A stretch of 12,154 bases of DNA from SFDP01 sp051891855 (GTDB lineage: Bacteria; Bacillota; Clostridia; Lachnospirales; Lachnospiraceae): contig JBJFFP010000031.1 in assembly GCA_051891855.1 (NCBI GenBank), forward strand, positions 1-12,154, in the 5' to 3' direction. Shown here one piece after another: positions 1 to 6,175 of this stretch. The notes under the pieces are model-generated. The model was not told the origin of the DNA. It saw nothing but the letters and a program-made list of their open reading frames with translations, and did no database searches. The translations under genes were made by a program, and so were the position numbers. The first letter of the stretch is position 1; every line of letters begins with the position of its first letter.

Positions 1-83
1 AAACGTCCCAGAGTCATTCCTGTAGCATCTACTACATACCATTTTCTATCAATAGTAGCTGGACTTGCCATAAATGTTTTCAT
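1..83 (-). CDS. rplM: Ribosomal protein L13, N-terminal part (runs off the left edge)
   Basis: Only the first 27 codons and part of a 28th are present. The reading starts MKTFMASPATIDRKWYVVDA and continues to TGMTLGR, which matches the conserved L13 N-terminus (family pattern MKTF..P....R.WYVVDA.G.TLGR). L13 is an early-assembling 50S protein that binds 23S rRNA. The ATG at 81-83 is preceded by a good ribosome binding site (GGAGG, minus strand, about 7 nt upstream). In Firmicutes rplM is normally followed by rpsI (S9), which would lie outside the window. The gene has its own perfect sigma-A promoter and a structured leader of about 125 nt, so it is transcribed independently of the genes upstream. 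Identification is secure despite the truncation, which is only the window edge. Confidence 0.93.
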   Translation of the reverse strand, partial: MKTFMASPATIDRKWYVVDATGMTLGR

Positions 84-208
84 GATTTTCCCTCCGTAAA
101 TAATCCTTGTTCTGACGGGACTCTCTCCCGGGGCTAACGGAATAAAAGAATCCATCTATTTCAAATAGAAATCGGGGCTATGATTTCTATTCTCAAACAT
201 TGTCATAC
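84..208 (-). promoter_or_regulatory. Structured 5' leader of rplM, candidate L13 autoregulatory leader
   Basis: About 125 nt of untranslated RNA is predicted between the rplM promoter and its ATG. Hairpin 1 (165-190) has a perfect 9-bp stem, ATAGAAATC with GATTTCTAT, and an 8-nt loop containing AGCCCC. A second stem, TCTATT/AATAGA with a 3-nt loop (155-169), uses the 3' arm of hairpin 1, so the two are mutually exclusive. Hairpin 2 (116-130) is CGGGA-GAGAG-TCCCG, close to the ribosome binding site. The 8-mer TAGCCCCG occurs twice (173-180 and 129-136). Firmicutes are known to carry an L13 leader RNA upstream of rplM-rpsI. That this is that element is inference from position and structure; I did not fold it or match it to a covariance model. 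Confidence 0.55.
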
Positions 209-214
209 TGATGT

Positions 215-243
215 ATTATATTATACAGTTCCGGGTGTGTCAA
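215..243 (-). promoter_or_regulatory. Consensus sigma-A promoter of rplM
   Basis: On the minus strand a perfect -35 box TTGACA (238-243) is separated by exactly 17 nt from a perfect -10 box TATAAT (215-220). Transcription should start near 208. The -35 box lies only 2 bp from the T-tract of the upstream gene's terminator (246-251). A promoter this close to consensus fits a strongly expressed ribosomal protein operon. Confidence 0.88.
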
Positions 244-245
244 GC

Positions 246-289
246 AAAAAATCAGGAATCCCACAGGAAAAAATCAGGAATCCCACAGG
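246..289. repeat. Perfect 22-bp tandem duplication within a terminator
   Basis: Two identical 22-bp units stand head to tail at 246-267 and 268-289. Each begins with AAAAAATCAGG on the plus strand and ends with CCCACAGG. Together they form the two alternative 3' arms and T-tracts of the terminator. There is no mismatch between the copies, which suggests a recent slippage event or selection to keep both. Confidence 0.95.
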
Positions 290-300
290 ATTCCCGATTT
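246..300 (-). terminator. Rho-independent terminator of the chemoreceptor gene with duplicated 3' half
   Basis: On the minus strand the 12-bp stem AATCGGGAATCC / GGATTCCTGATT (one G-U pair) with loop TGTG is followed by six T. It lies just after the chemoreceptor stop codon. The right arm, the T-tract and the CCTGTG preceding the arm are then repeated once more, giving two complete arm-plus-T6 units that can each pair with the single left arm at 288-299. Either pairing ends in a T-run. Confidence 0.85.
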
Positions 301-310
301 ATCTCTTTCA

Positions 311-2182
311 TTATTCTACTCCGCAGACCTGAAGCAGATTCTCTACCTCCTGTGCCATTGTTGTAGAAATCTGATTGCTGCTTTGTGCAATCTCCACATT
401 CTGTTCCACTACCTGACGAATACTGTTCAATTCTTCTACCGCGTCTGCAACAATCTCTGCATTTTTCTTTACCATAATGGCAATTTCTTCTACACGTCCG
501 CCTGCTCTTTCTACTTCCTCAGCCATAGTCTCATAATTAGAGGTAGTATAATCACTGATATTCTTCCCTTTCTCCACCGCAGAAATAGAATTCAAAATCA
601 GCTCTCTTGTCTCCTGGGCAGCTAATGTACTTCTTGCCGCCAATTCTCCTACCTGGACAGCCACAACCGTGAAGCCCTTACCCTGTTCTCCTGCTCTGGC
701 TGCCTCAATGGACGCATTAAGTGAAAGCATATTGGTCTGTTTGGCAATCGAGTCTATCTCACTGATAATTTTCTCAATCTTCATTGCCATTTCGCTAATT
801 TCCAAAATGGATTGTTCCAGCTCACCCATGTGTGCACGGCTTTCCTGCATCATTCCTACTGTTGTACGGGTAGTTTCAGAAATCTCCTGGGATACTCTTG
901 CACTCTGCTTAAGCTCATCTACCAGTTTATTCATGGTATCTTCAAGTACACCTACTGTTTTTTTCTGTTCTTCAGCTCCTCTATAGGTAGCTTCAGCATT
1001 ATTCATGGTTTCCGTCGCAGAAGTATTCAGGCTATTGCAAATATCTCTCACAGCCGAAATCAGCTGACGATTAGCCTCTGCATCCTCTTTTTCTGCCACC
1101 AGTAATTCCTGACTTGCCCTGATACCCAAATTGATTTTATCCATCATACTGTTTATGCCATTACTAAGTTGTGTGAATTCAGGACTGGAATATTCCTCGA
1201 GACGAATATCGTAATTGCCTTCAGCAATCTGTTCGATTGTCGAGACAACATTCAAAAAGCCATTCAGAATATACTTCATCAGCAGTTGTCTCGTCACTAA
1301 CATAAGAACGCCTACAACAACAATCACATTTATGGAAATCAGCATGGTAGGAAATATAGCCGTACTCCAAAATTCCAATGCCGGACTGCTTATTCCCAAT
1401 AGGAGATTTCCATATTCCTGTTGAAAATAATAATTGGGAACATCCAATGTACCATTCCTTCCGCTGCCTGCAGTCTTTTTATATCCCGAGCTAACGCTGT
1501 CGGTACCAATTAAATTCTGATTAGGGTGATATAAAATTATCCCGCTCTCTTTATCCACAACATAACAGTCAGTCTCTTCTGTCTCCAACTCCTGGAATAT
1601 CTCGGCATAGTCTTTCCCAAGTAAGGTTTCCAACCTTCTTGGCTGCATACCCAGCTGCACAAAGCCCGGAGCGTCTATTCTTGCAACCCCGCTATACTGA
1701 ATAAGCTTGTTCTCAGCAGTATTTTCCTGTGCCTCCTGAACAATCTCCAAAGTGGAATCCTCCAAAATCTTCATAAATTCTGCAGATTGCTCACCACTGG
1801 CCATGTCAAAGCCCAGGTACTCCTTGACTGTACTACCCACGATAATCCCCTGACCATCAATAATATGTACCTCATCTACTCCCAGTGCTTCACTCAGCTT
1901 TTCCAGCTCCACTGTATTTGTCCTGATGTTAGGCAATCTGCCTAAAATATAAGCGAAGGTTCTTGTTTTATTCAAGATTTCTTCCGCAATGATATCTTCA
2001 ACCAGATTAATCTCATTCTCAGTTGCTTCAATGCGTCCTACCATCTGTGCGATTCTGTTTTGGGCAGTAGTCTGAAAGGTCGCTCTCGCCATAATATACA
2101 TCCATACGTCTACAATAAGAAGCATCACGATGATGGCAATTCCTGCATACATCCCCAGTCTTTTGTAAAATAATTTCTTCAT
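311..2182 (-). CDS. Methyl-accepting chemotaxis protein with a Cache-type extracellular sensor
   Basis: A membrane chemoreceptor of 623 residues, expected to pass ligand signals to the CheA/CheW kinase complex. TM1 spans about residues 11-31 after a basic MKKLFYKRLG start. An extracellular region at about 32-272 has Cache-like features (VHIIDGQGIIVGST near 105-118, CYVVDKESGIILYHP near 206-220), so a dCache fold is likely. TM2 lies at about 273-297, a HAMP region at about 298-352, then a long coiled-coil signalling domain. The hairpin tip is clear: QTNMLSLNASIEAARAGEQ at 482-500, followed by GKGF. After the tip the usual VVA.EVR.LA reads VVAVQVGELA, so the common E and R are missing. There is no C-terminal CheR-docking pentapeptide. 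The ATG at 2180-2182 has an AAGGAGA site upstream. The ligand cannot be told; I do not see the amino-acid-binding dCache motif. No che genes are adjacent. Confidence 0.92.
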   Translation of the reverse strand: MKKLFYKRLGMYAGIAIIVMLLIVDVWMYIMARATFQTTAQNRIAQMVGRIEATENEINLVEDIIAEEILNKTRTFAYILGRLPNIRTNTVELEKLSEALGVDEVHIIDGQGIIVGSTVKEYLGFDMASGEQSAEFMKILEDSTLEIVQEAQENTAENKLIQYSGVARIDAPGFVQLGMQPRRLETLLGKDYAEIFQELETEETDCYVVDKESGIILYHPNQNLIGTDSVSSGYKKTAGSGRNGTLDVPNYYFQQEYGNLLLGISSPALEFWSTAIFPTMLISINVIVVVGVLMLVTRQLLMKYILNGFLNVVSTIEQIAEGNYDIRLEEYSSPEFTQLSNGINSMMDKINLGIRASQELLVAEKEDAEANRQLISAVRDICNSLNTSATETMNNAEATYRGAEEQKKTVGVLEDTMNKLVDELKQSARVSQEISETTRTTVGMMQESRAHMGELEQSILEISEMAMKIEKIISEIDSIAKQTNMLSLNASIEAARAGEQGKGFTVVAVQVGELAARSTLAAQETRELILNSISAVEKGKNISDYTTSNYETMAEEVERAGGRVEEIAIMVKKNAEIVADAVEELNSIRQVVEQNVEIAQSSNQISTTMAQEVENLLQVCGVE

Positions 2183-2217
2183 CCACTTTCTCCTTAGTAA
2201 AACAGACCATTTTTTTC

Positions 2218-2246
2218 ATTCTACCATATCATAAGACCTTTTACAA
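2218..2246 (-). promoter_or_regulatory. Promoter of the chemoreceptor gene
   Basis: On the minus strand TTGTAA (2241-2246) and TAGAAT (2218-2223) are 17 nt apart, with TGG just before the -10, giving an extended -10 element. It lies about 36 nt upstream of the chemoreceptor ATG. No sigma-D type motility promoter (TAAA, about 15 nt, then GCCGATAT) is seen, so the housekeeping sigma factor is the likely user. Confidence 0.6.
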
Positions 2247-2296
2247 ATATGTTTTCTTTCTATTTATTTTACAGAAATTAATATGTCGTTCAAAAG

Positions 2297-2331
2297 AAAA
2301 AAATAGCATAAATTGCATGAGCAATTTTAGC
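2297..2331 (-). terminator. Second terminator-like hairpin downstream of fprA
   Basis: On the minus strand AAATTGC-TCAT-GCAATTT (2310-2327) forms a 7-bp stem, extended by a GC clamp after a 2x2 internal mismatch. A seven-T run (2297-2303) follows two bases after the clamp. It lies directly behind a stronger terminator and probably acts as a backup. It is weaker because its stem is AT-rich. Confidence 0.5.
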
Positions 2332-2375
2332 AAAAAAATAGCTGTCTCTCTTAATCAAAGAAGCGAGACAGCTAT
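2332..2375 (-). terminator. Rho-independent terminator of the redox operon (after fprA)
   Basis: An 11-bp perfect inverted repeat, ATAGCTGTCTC / GAGACAGCTAT (2338-2348 with 2365-2375), encloses a 16-nt loop that can itself pair (TCTT/AAGA). On the minus strand it ends in seven T (2332-2338). It starts about 35 nt after the fprA stop codon and separates this operon from the chemoreceptor gene. Confidence 0.85.
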
Positions 2376-2409
2376 TCCTATTTTACATTACTATCATGAG
2401 ACTGACAAA

Positions 2410-3633
2410 TTATTTCTCACCCTTGACACTATCAACGATGGCATCAACCAGCATATCCAGTTCTACCTCTTTGTCAGGGAGCAATGCAGAAGAAAGGCTA
2501 ACCCGTTCGTTCAAAACGGTCATGTTCTTTAATTCTTCATCCAGATACTTCTGAATCAAATCACCTGCCTTGCAGGCCCAAGAACCATTTTCCATTATGG
2601 CAAAGGTTCTGTTCTGCAGGTTAAGCGCTTTCATATCTGCCAAATAATTATGAATTACAGGATAAATTCCCAGGTTATAAGTCACGGAGGCAATAATAAC
2701 ATGACTGCAGCGGAAGGTTTCAGAAATCAGGTATGATACATGAGTATTGGATACATCATATACCTTAACGTTGGTAACCCCTTTATCTACCAGTTTGGCA
2801 GCCAGTGCCTGAGCAGCCGCCTCAGTGTTTCCGTACATGGAAGCATATACAATCATTACACCATCTTCATCCTCAGGAGTATAGGTACTCCACTTCTGGT
2901 GCTTGTCGATAATGTATCCTAGGTCATTACGCCAAACAGGACCATGCAGAGGGCAGATAATTTTAATCTTATCCAGAACCCCGGCAGCCTTACCTAATAA
3001 GAACTGCACCTGAGGACCATACTTTCCAACGATATTCGTATAGTATCTGCGGGCCTCATCCAGCCAATCTCTGTCGAAGTTAACCTCGTCATTGAACAAC
3101 TTACCATCCAAAGCAATAAAGGAACCAAAGGCATCGGCTGAGAATAATACTCCATTGGTAAGATCGAGCGTTACCATAGCCTCAGGCCAGTGAACCATGG
3201 GAGCCGCCACGAAGGTAACGGTATGGGTACCAAAGCAATAGGTATCTCCTTCTTTTACTTCAATTAATTCATGTCCGTCAATATCAAAGCCGAACTGGCG
3301 CATAAACATAAATGCCTTTTCGGTACTGATTACCTTACACTTAGGAAAACGAAGAAGAATCTCCTCAATGGACGCACCATGATCAGGCTCCATATGGTTA
3401 ATCAGAAGAACATCCAGGTCTTTTCCTTCCAGTAAATAATCCAGATTTTCCAATAACTGGCGGCATGCAGACCAGTCTACGGTGTCAAATAATACAGACT
3501 GTTCATCCTTTAACAGATAAGCATTATAGGATACTCCCTGCGGTATGGGATGAATATTTTCAAATAGGGCAAGGCGATGGTCATTGGCACCTACCCAGTA
3601 CAGATCATCTGTAACTTTTCTTACACTATGCAT
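2410..3633 (-). CDS. fprA: Flavodiiron protein (A-type), O2 and/or NO reductase
   Basis: A cytoplasmic flavodiiron protein of 407 residues, the usual length for the minimal class. Known members take electrons from rubredoxin through FMN to a diiron site and reduce O2 to water or NO to N2O, protecting anaerobes. The N-terminal metallo-beta-lactamase-like domain (about 1-250) has a full set of candidate iron ligands: H80-x-E82-x-D84 with H85 in NHMEPDH, H148 in PMVHWPEAM, D167 in SADAFG and H230 in CPLHGPVW. The C-terminal flavodoxin domain (about 258-402) begins with the FMN phosphate loop IVYASMYGNTEAA. No C-terminal rubredoxin or flavin reductase extension is present, so it needs an external donor. 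The gene directly upstream, 38 nt away, encodes a protein ending in rubredoxin, a natural donor candidate. The ATG is supported by an AGGAGG site. O2 versus NO preference cannot be read from sequence. The symbol follows common usage for the family. Confidence 0.94.
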   Translation of the reverse strand: MHSVRKVTDDLYWVGANDHRLALFENIHPIPQGVSYNAYLLKDEQSVLFDTVDWSACRQLLENLDYLLEGKDLDVLLINHMEPDHGASIEEILLRFPKCKVISTEKAFMFMRQFGFDIDGHELIEVKEGDTYCFGTHTVTFVAAPMVHWPEAMVTLDLTNGVLFSADAFGSFIALDGKLFNDEVNFDRDWLDEARRYYTNIVGKYGPQVQFLLGKAAGVLDKIKIICPLHGPVWRNDLGYIIDKHQKWSTYTPEDEDGVMIVYASMYGNTEAAAQALAAKLVDKGVTNVKVYDVSNTHVSYLISETFRCSHVIIASVTYNLGIYPVIHNYLADMKALNLQNRTFAIMENGSWACKAGDLIQKYLDEELKNMTVLNERVSLSSALLPDKEVELDMLVDAIVDSVKGEK

Positions 3634-3671
3634 AATAAATCCTCCTATTTTCTTTACTCAATTCTATATGA

Positions 3672-5585
3672 TTAGGGCTTAACTTCAATAAAGCTTGTTT
3701 TCTCTTCTGCACACTCAGGACATACCCAATCCTCAGGCAGTTTTTCAAAGAGTGTTCCGGGGAATACTTCTGCATCCTCATCACCCACAGCAGGGTCATA
3801 TTCATATCCGCATCCCAGACATACATAAGTGCTGTAGGAAGGCTTCTCCTTCTTAGGTGTAGGACGTTTCATCTTAACCATCGGAGGCGCGGGCTGCTTC
3901 TCACCGGTTCCCAACGCTTCTGCAAGAAGAGGCATAATCTCATTTAAGTCACCTACAATACCATAGTCACAGTTCTTGAAAATCGGTGCATTACCGTTCT
4001 TATTAATTGCTACGATGGTAGAAGCATCCTTGATACCCTTCAAATGCTGAACCGCACCGGAAATACCACAGGCAATATACAGATTACCCACAAACTTCTG
4101 TCCTGACATACCTACATAACGATTAAGAGGCACATAGCGCAGGGTCTCTGCCACAGGTCGTGATGAACCAAGAGCAGCACCTGCTGCCCTTGCCAGCTGC
4201 TCAGCCAGCTTCATATTCTTCTTATCACCAATACCCTTACCTACGCTGACAACTCTTTCAGCCTGAGTAATCGGGGTATCGATTGCAATTCCCACATTAA
4301 AATCATGTCCGTCTTTCTTCAGGTTCTCAACCAACTGTGCAACCTTCTCTGCTGCAGTACCTTCCTTGAGAATCATTCTCTTTCTTGCACCGGTAACAGG
4401 CTGCTTCTTCTTAGGTACTCCTGCAGGTACTGCTGATTTGGGTTCTTTACCCAGAATATTTGCTGCAATAACCACTCTCTGAATTTCGTTGGTTCCTTCA
4501 TAAATTGTGGTAATCTTAGCATCACGATACATACGTTCTACATCGGTACCTTTAAGATAGCCTGCACCACCATAAATCTGAACCGCATCATTACATACCT
4601 CAAGAGCGATATCGGAGGAATACATTTTGGCCATAGCCGCTTCCATACCATAAGGCTCATGAGCCTCCTTCAATTCTGCTGCAGAGTAGTTCAAAAATCT
4701 TGCACAACGAAGCTTGGTAGCCATATCTGCAATCTTGAAGGAAATAGCCTGCTGGAAAGCAACCGGCTTATCAAACTGAATACGATCCTTTGCATATTCA
4801 ACTGCACTCTCAAAAGCACCCTGTGCAATACCCAAAGCCTGAGAAGCGATACCGATACGGCCGCCGTCTAGGGTTGCCATTGCAATCTTAAAGCCCTGTC
4901 CTTCTTTTCCCAACAGATTCTCCTTGGGAACCTTAACATCATTAAATAACAGCTGACGGGTTGCAGAAGAGCGAATACCTAATTTATCATAGTGATCACC
5001 GAATTCAAATCCCTTCCATCCTTTTTCTACGATGAAAGCACTGATTCCTCTGGTTCCGATGTCAGGGGTAGTTACTGCGAAAACTACATATGTATCTGCT
5101 TCTCCACCGTTGGTAATGAAAATCTTCTCACCATTTAAGATATAGTGGTCGCCTTCCAATACTGCAGTGGTTTCCGTCCCGCCCGCATCAGAACCTGCAT
5201 TAGGCTCTGTCAGACCAAAAGCGGCAATTTTCTCACCCTTCGCACAGGGTACCAGATATTTTTGTTTCTGCTCTTCATTACCGAAAGCAAAAATTGGCCA
5301 GGAGCCCAGGGAAACGTGTGCAGAAAGAATAACACCAAATCCGCCGTCCACTCTGGATAACTCTTCTACCGCAATGGCATAGCTTAAGGCATCCAGCCCC
5401 ATTCCGCCATACTCCTTAGGGAAAGGAATTCCCATCCATCCCTTCTTCGCCATCATTTTTACCTGTTCCATGGGAAAGTGGTTTTCCTGATCCCACTGGA
5501 ATGCGTAGGGTTTTACTTCTGCCTCGGCAAATTCACGAATCTGCTGACGAAGAATCTCATGTTCCTGTGTTGTTTTGAAGCTCAT
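3672..5585 (-). CDS. Three-domain fusion: acyl-CoA dehydrogenase, ETF-alpha FAD domain, rubredoxin
   Basis: A single 637-residue frame joins three redox modules. Residues 1-380 are a complete short-chain-type acyl-CoA dehydrogenase, with the FAD/substrate signature FGLTEPNAGSDAGG (123-136), QIYGGAGY (336-343) and IYEGTNEIQR (361-370), in which E363 is the expected catalytic base. After a Lys/Pro-rich linker, about 405-560 match the C-terminal FAD-binding domain of ETF-alpha: LYIACGISGAVQH (502-514) followed by KG and VAIN fits the family signature, and NAPIF and DYGIVGDL follow. The ETF-alpha N-terminal domain is absent and no ETF-beta gene is nearby. After a second linker (about 560-585), 587-634 are a rubredoxin with C589-x2-C592 and C622-P-E-C625. 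Electrons could pass from acyl-CoA through two FADs to the rubredoxin iron, and then to FprA encoded next. The ATG has an AAGGAGG site. The gene lies 42 nt after the regulator and 38 nt before fprA, so cotranscription is very likely. The acyl-CoA substrate and the direction of flow are unknown. Confidence 0.93.
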   Translation of the reverse strand: MSFKTTQEHEILRQQIREFAEAEVKPYAFQWDQENHFPMEQVKMMAKKGWMGIPFPKEYGGMGLDALSYAIAVEELSRVDGGFGVILSAHVSLGSWPIFAFGNEEQKQKYLVPCAKGEKIAAFGLTEPNAGSDAGGTETTAVLEGDHYILNGEKIFITNGGEADTYVVFAVTTPDIGTRGISAFIVEKGWKGFEFGDHYDKLGIRSSATRQLLFNDVKVPKENLLGKEGQGFKIAMATLDGGRIGIASQALGIAQGAFESAVEYAKDRIQFDKPVAFQQAISFKIADMATKLRCARFLNYSAAELKEAHEPYGMEAAMAKMYSSDIALEVCNDAVQIYGGAGYLKGTDVERMYRDAKITTIYEGTNEIQRVVIAANILGKEPKSAVPAGVPKKKQPVTGARKRMILKEGTAAEKVAQLVENLKKDGHDFNVGIAIDTPITQAERVVSVGKGIGDKKNMKLAEQLARAAGAALGSSRPVAETLRYVPLNRYVGMSGQKFVGNLYIACGISGAVQHLKGIKDASTIVAINKNGNAPIFKNCDYGIVGDLNEIMPLLAEALGTGEKQPAPPMVKMKRPTPKKEKPSYSTYVCLGCGYEYDPAVGDEDAEVFPGTLFEKLPEDWVCPECAEEKTSFIEVKP

Positions 5586-5627
5586 AGTTTTCCTCCTTTT
5601 TTATGTTCTCAATAGCTGAATTTTCTC

Positions 5628-6053
5628 TCAGCCGTTTTGTGTGGTCTCATCTCCACTGATTAAAAAATATATGCTGTGATTAGCTAATTCATCCTGCAAA
5701 TGCCTTTGAATCCTTCCCAATTTTCTCCGAATCCCACAGGCACTTCCGCATTTCCTCTCCCATGTACACTCGTAATCCGGATGCATGCAGGCATTGATCT
5801 GATAATTCTCACCCATAATTCCCAATAGCTGATACAGGTTGAGCTCTCTCAAATCGCAACTCAAAAGACAGCCGCCACGGCTTCCCCTGGTATTATGTAC
5901 GATACCTTCTTTGGCAAGCTTTGCAATGATTTTGTAAGCAAACTGCTGCGGAATGGCCTCTTCTTCACACAAGGCTTTCATCGTATGCCTTTTCCCATCC
6001 CTCAATGTCCGCAATATGCGAAGTGCATAGTCTGTCTCTCGGGTGATAATCAT
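5628..6053 (-). CDS. Rrf2-family transcriptional regulator with a cysteine cluster
   Basis: A 141-residue winged-helix regulator of the Rrf2 family (relatives: IscR, NsrR, CymR). The N-terminus MIITRETDYALRILRTL matches the family's start (M.(I/L)(S/T)(R/K).TDYALR.L), so I use the ATG at 6051-6053. An in-frame ATG at 6092 would add 13 residues, but it falls in the predicted operator/promoter region. The wing GSRGGCLLS (58-66) matches the usual GxxGGYxL with Cys in place of Tyr. The loop carries C89-x6-C96-x5-C102-x3-C106; in IscR and NsrR three cysteines in this place hold a [2Fe-2S] or [4Fe-4S] cluster. C62 and C66 are additional. A role as an O2/NO/Fe-S sensor controlling the downstream fusion and fprA is inferred from this pattern and from the 42-nt spacing. 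The gene heads its operon, so it probably regulates itself. Confidence 0.9.
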   Translation of the reverse strand: MIITRETDYALRILRTLRDGKRHTMKALCEEEAIPQQFAYKIIAKLAKEGIVHNTRGSRGGCLLSCDLRELNLYQLLGIMGENYQINACMHPDYECTWERKCGSACGIRRKLGRIQRHLQDELANHSIYFLISGDETTQNG

Positions 6054-6082
6054 AGTAACCTTCCCTTCATATATTTGTTTAT

Positions 6083-6111
6083 ACCTTATCATTCTTGATA
6101 AATTGTGTCAA
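6083..6111 (-). promoter_or_regulatory. Promoter of the Rrf2 / fusion / fprA operon
   Basis: On the minus strand a perfect -35 TTGACA (6106-6111) is followed after 17 nt by TAAGGT (6083-6088), with a TG one base before it (extended -10). The -10 is poor, which suits a controlled promoter. The start would be near 6076, leaving a leader of about 23 nt. Upstream of the -35 the DNA is very AT-rich, with two 8-nt homopolymer runs (6124-6131 and 6144-6151) whose centres are about 20 bp apart, as in UP-like elements. Confidence 0.65.
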
Positions 6112-6113
6112 GA
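6093..6113. promoter_or_regulatory. Inverted repeat overlapping the -35 box, candidate Rrf2 operator
   Basis: TCTTGA (6093-6098) and TCAAGA (6108-6113) form a perfect 6-bp inverted repeat with a 9-bp AT-rich spacer, so the half-site centres are 15 bp apart. The repeat covers the -35 box and most of the spacer of the promoter. Binding there would block RNA polymerase. Autorepression by the Rrf2 protein encoded just downstream is inference from position and symmetry. Confidence 0.55.
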
Positions 6114-6175
6114 TATATTGTACAAAAAAAATACCATACTTCCTTTTTTTTGAAAACTATTGCACATATATTTAA

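Noticed and set aside
246..289. Two-copy repeat as a possible CRISPR or att site
   Set aside because: There are only two adjacent units with no spacer, and they coincide with terminator arms and T-tracts; slippage duplication of a terminator explains them.
2028..2219. Minus-strand 63-codon frame overlapping the chemoreceptor start
   Set aside because: It is out of frame with the receptor and overlaps its N-terminal coding region and promoter -10; cysteines and histidines are scattered with no defined motif.
3626..3826. Separate small gene overlapping the rubredoxin end of the fusion
   Set aside because: It is a different frame of the same DNA; the rubredoxin cysteines and conserved spacing lie in the long fusion frame, so no separate gene is needed.
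6054..6092. Longer start for the Rrf2 regulator adding 13 residues
   Set aside because: The family N-terminus begins at the internal ATG, which has a purine-rich site upstream; the longer start falls inside the predicted promoter and upstream of the expected transcript start.
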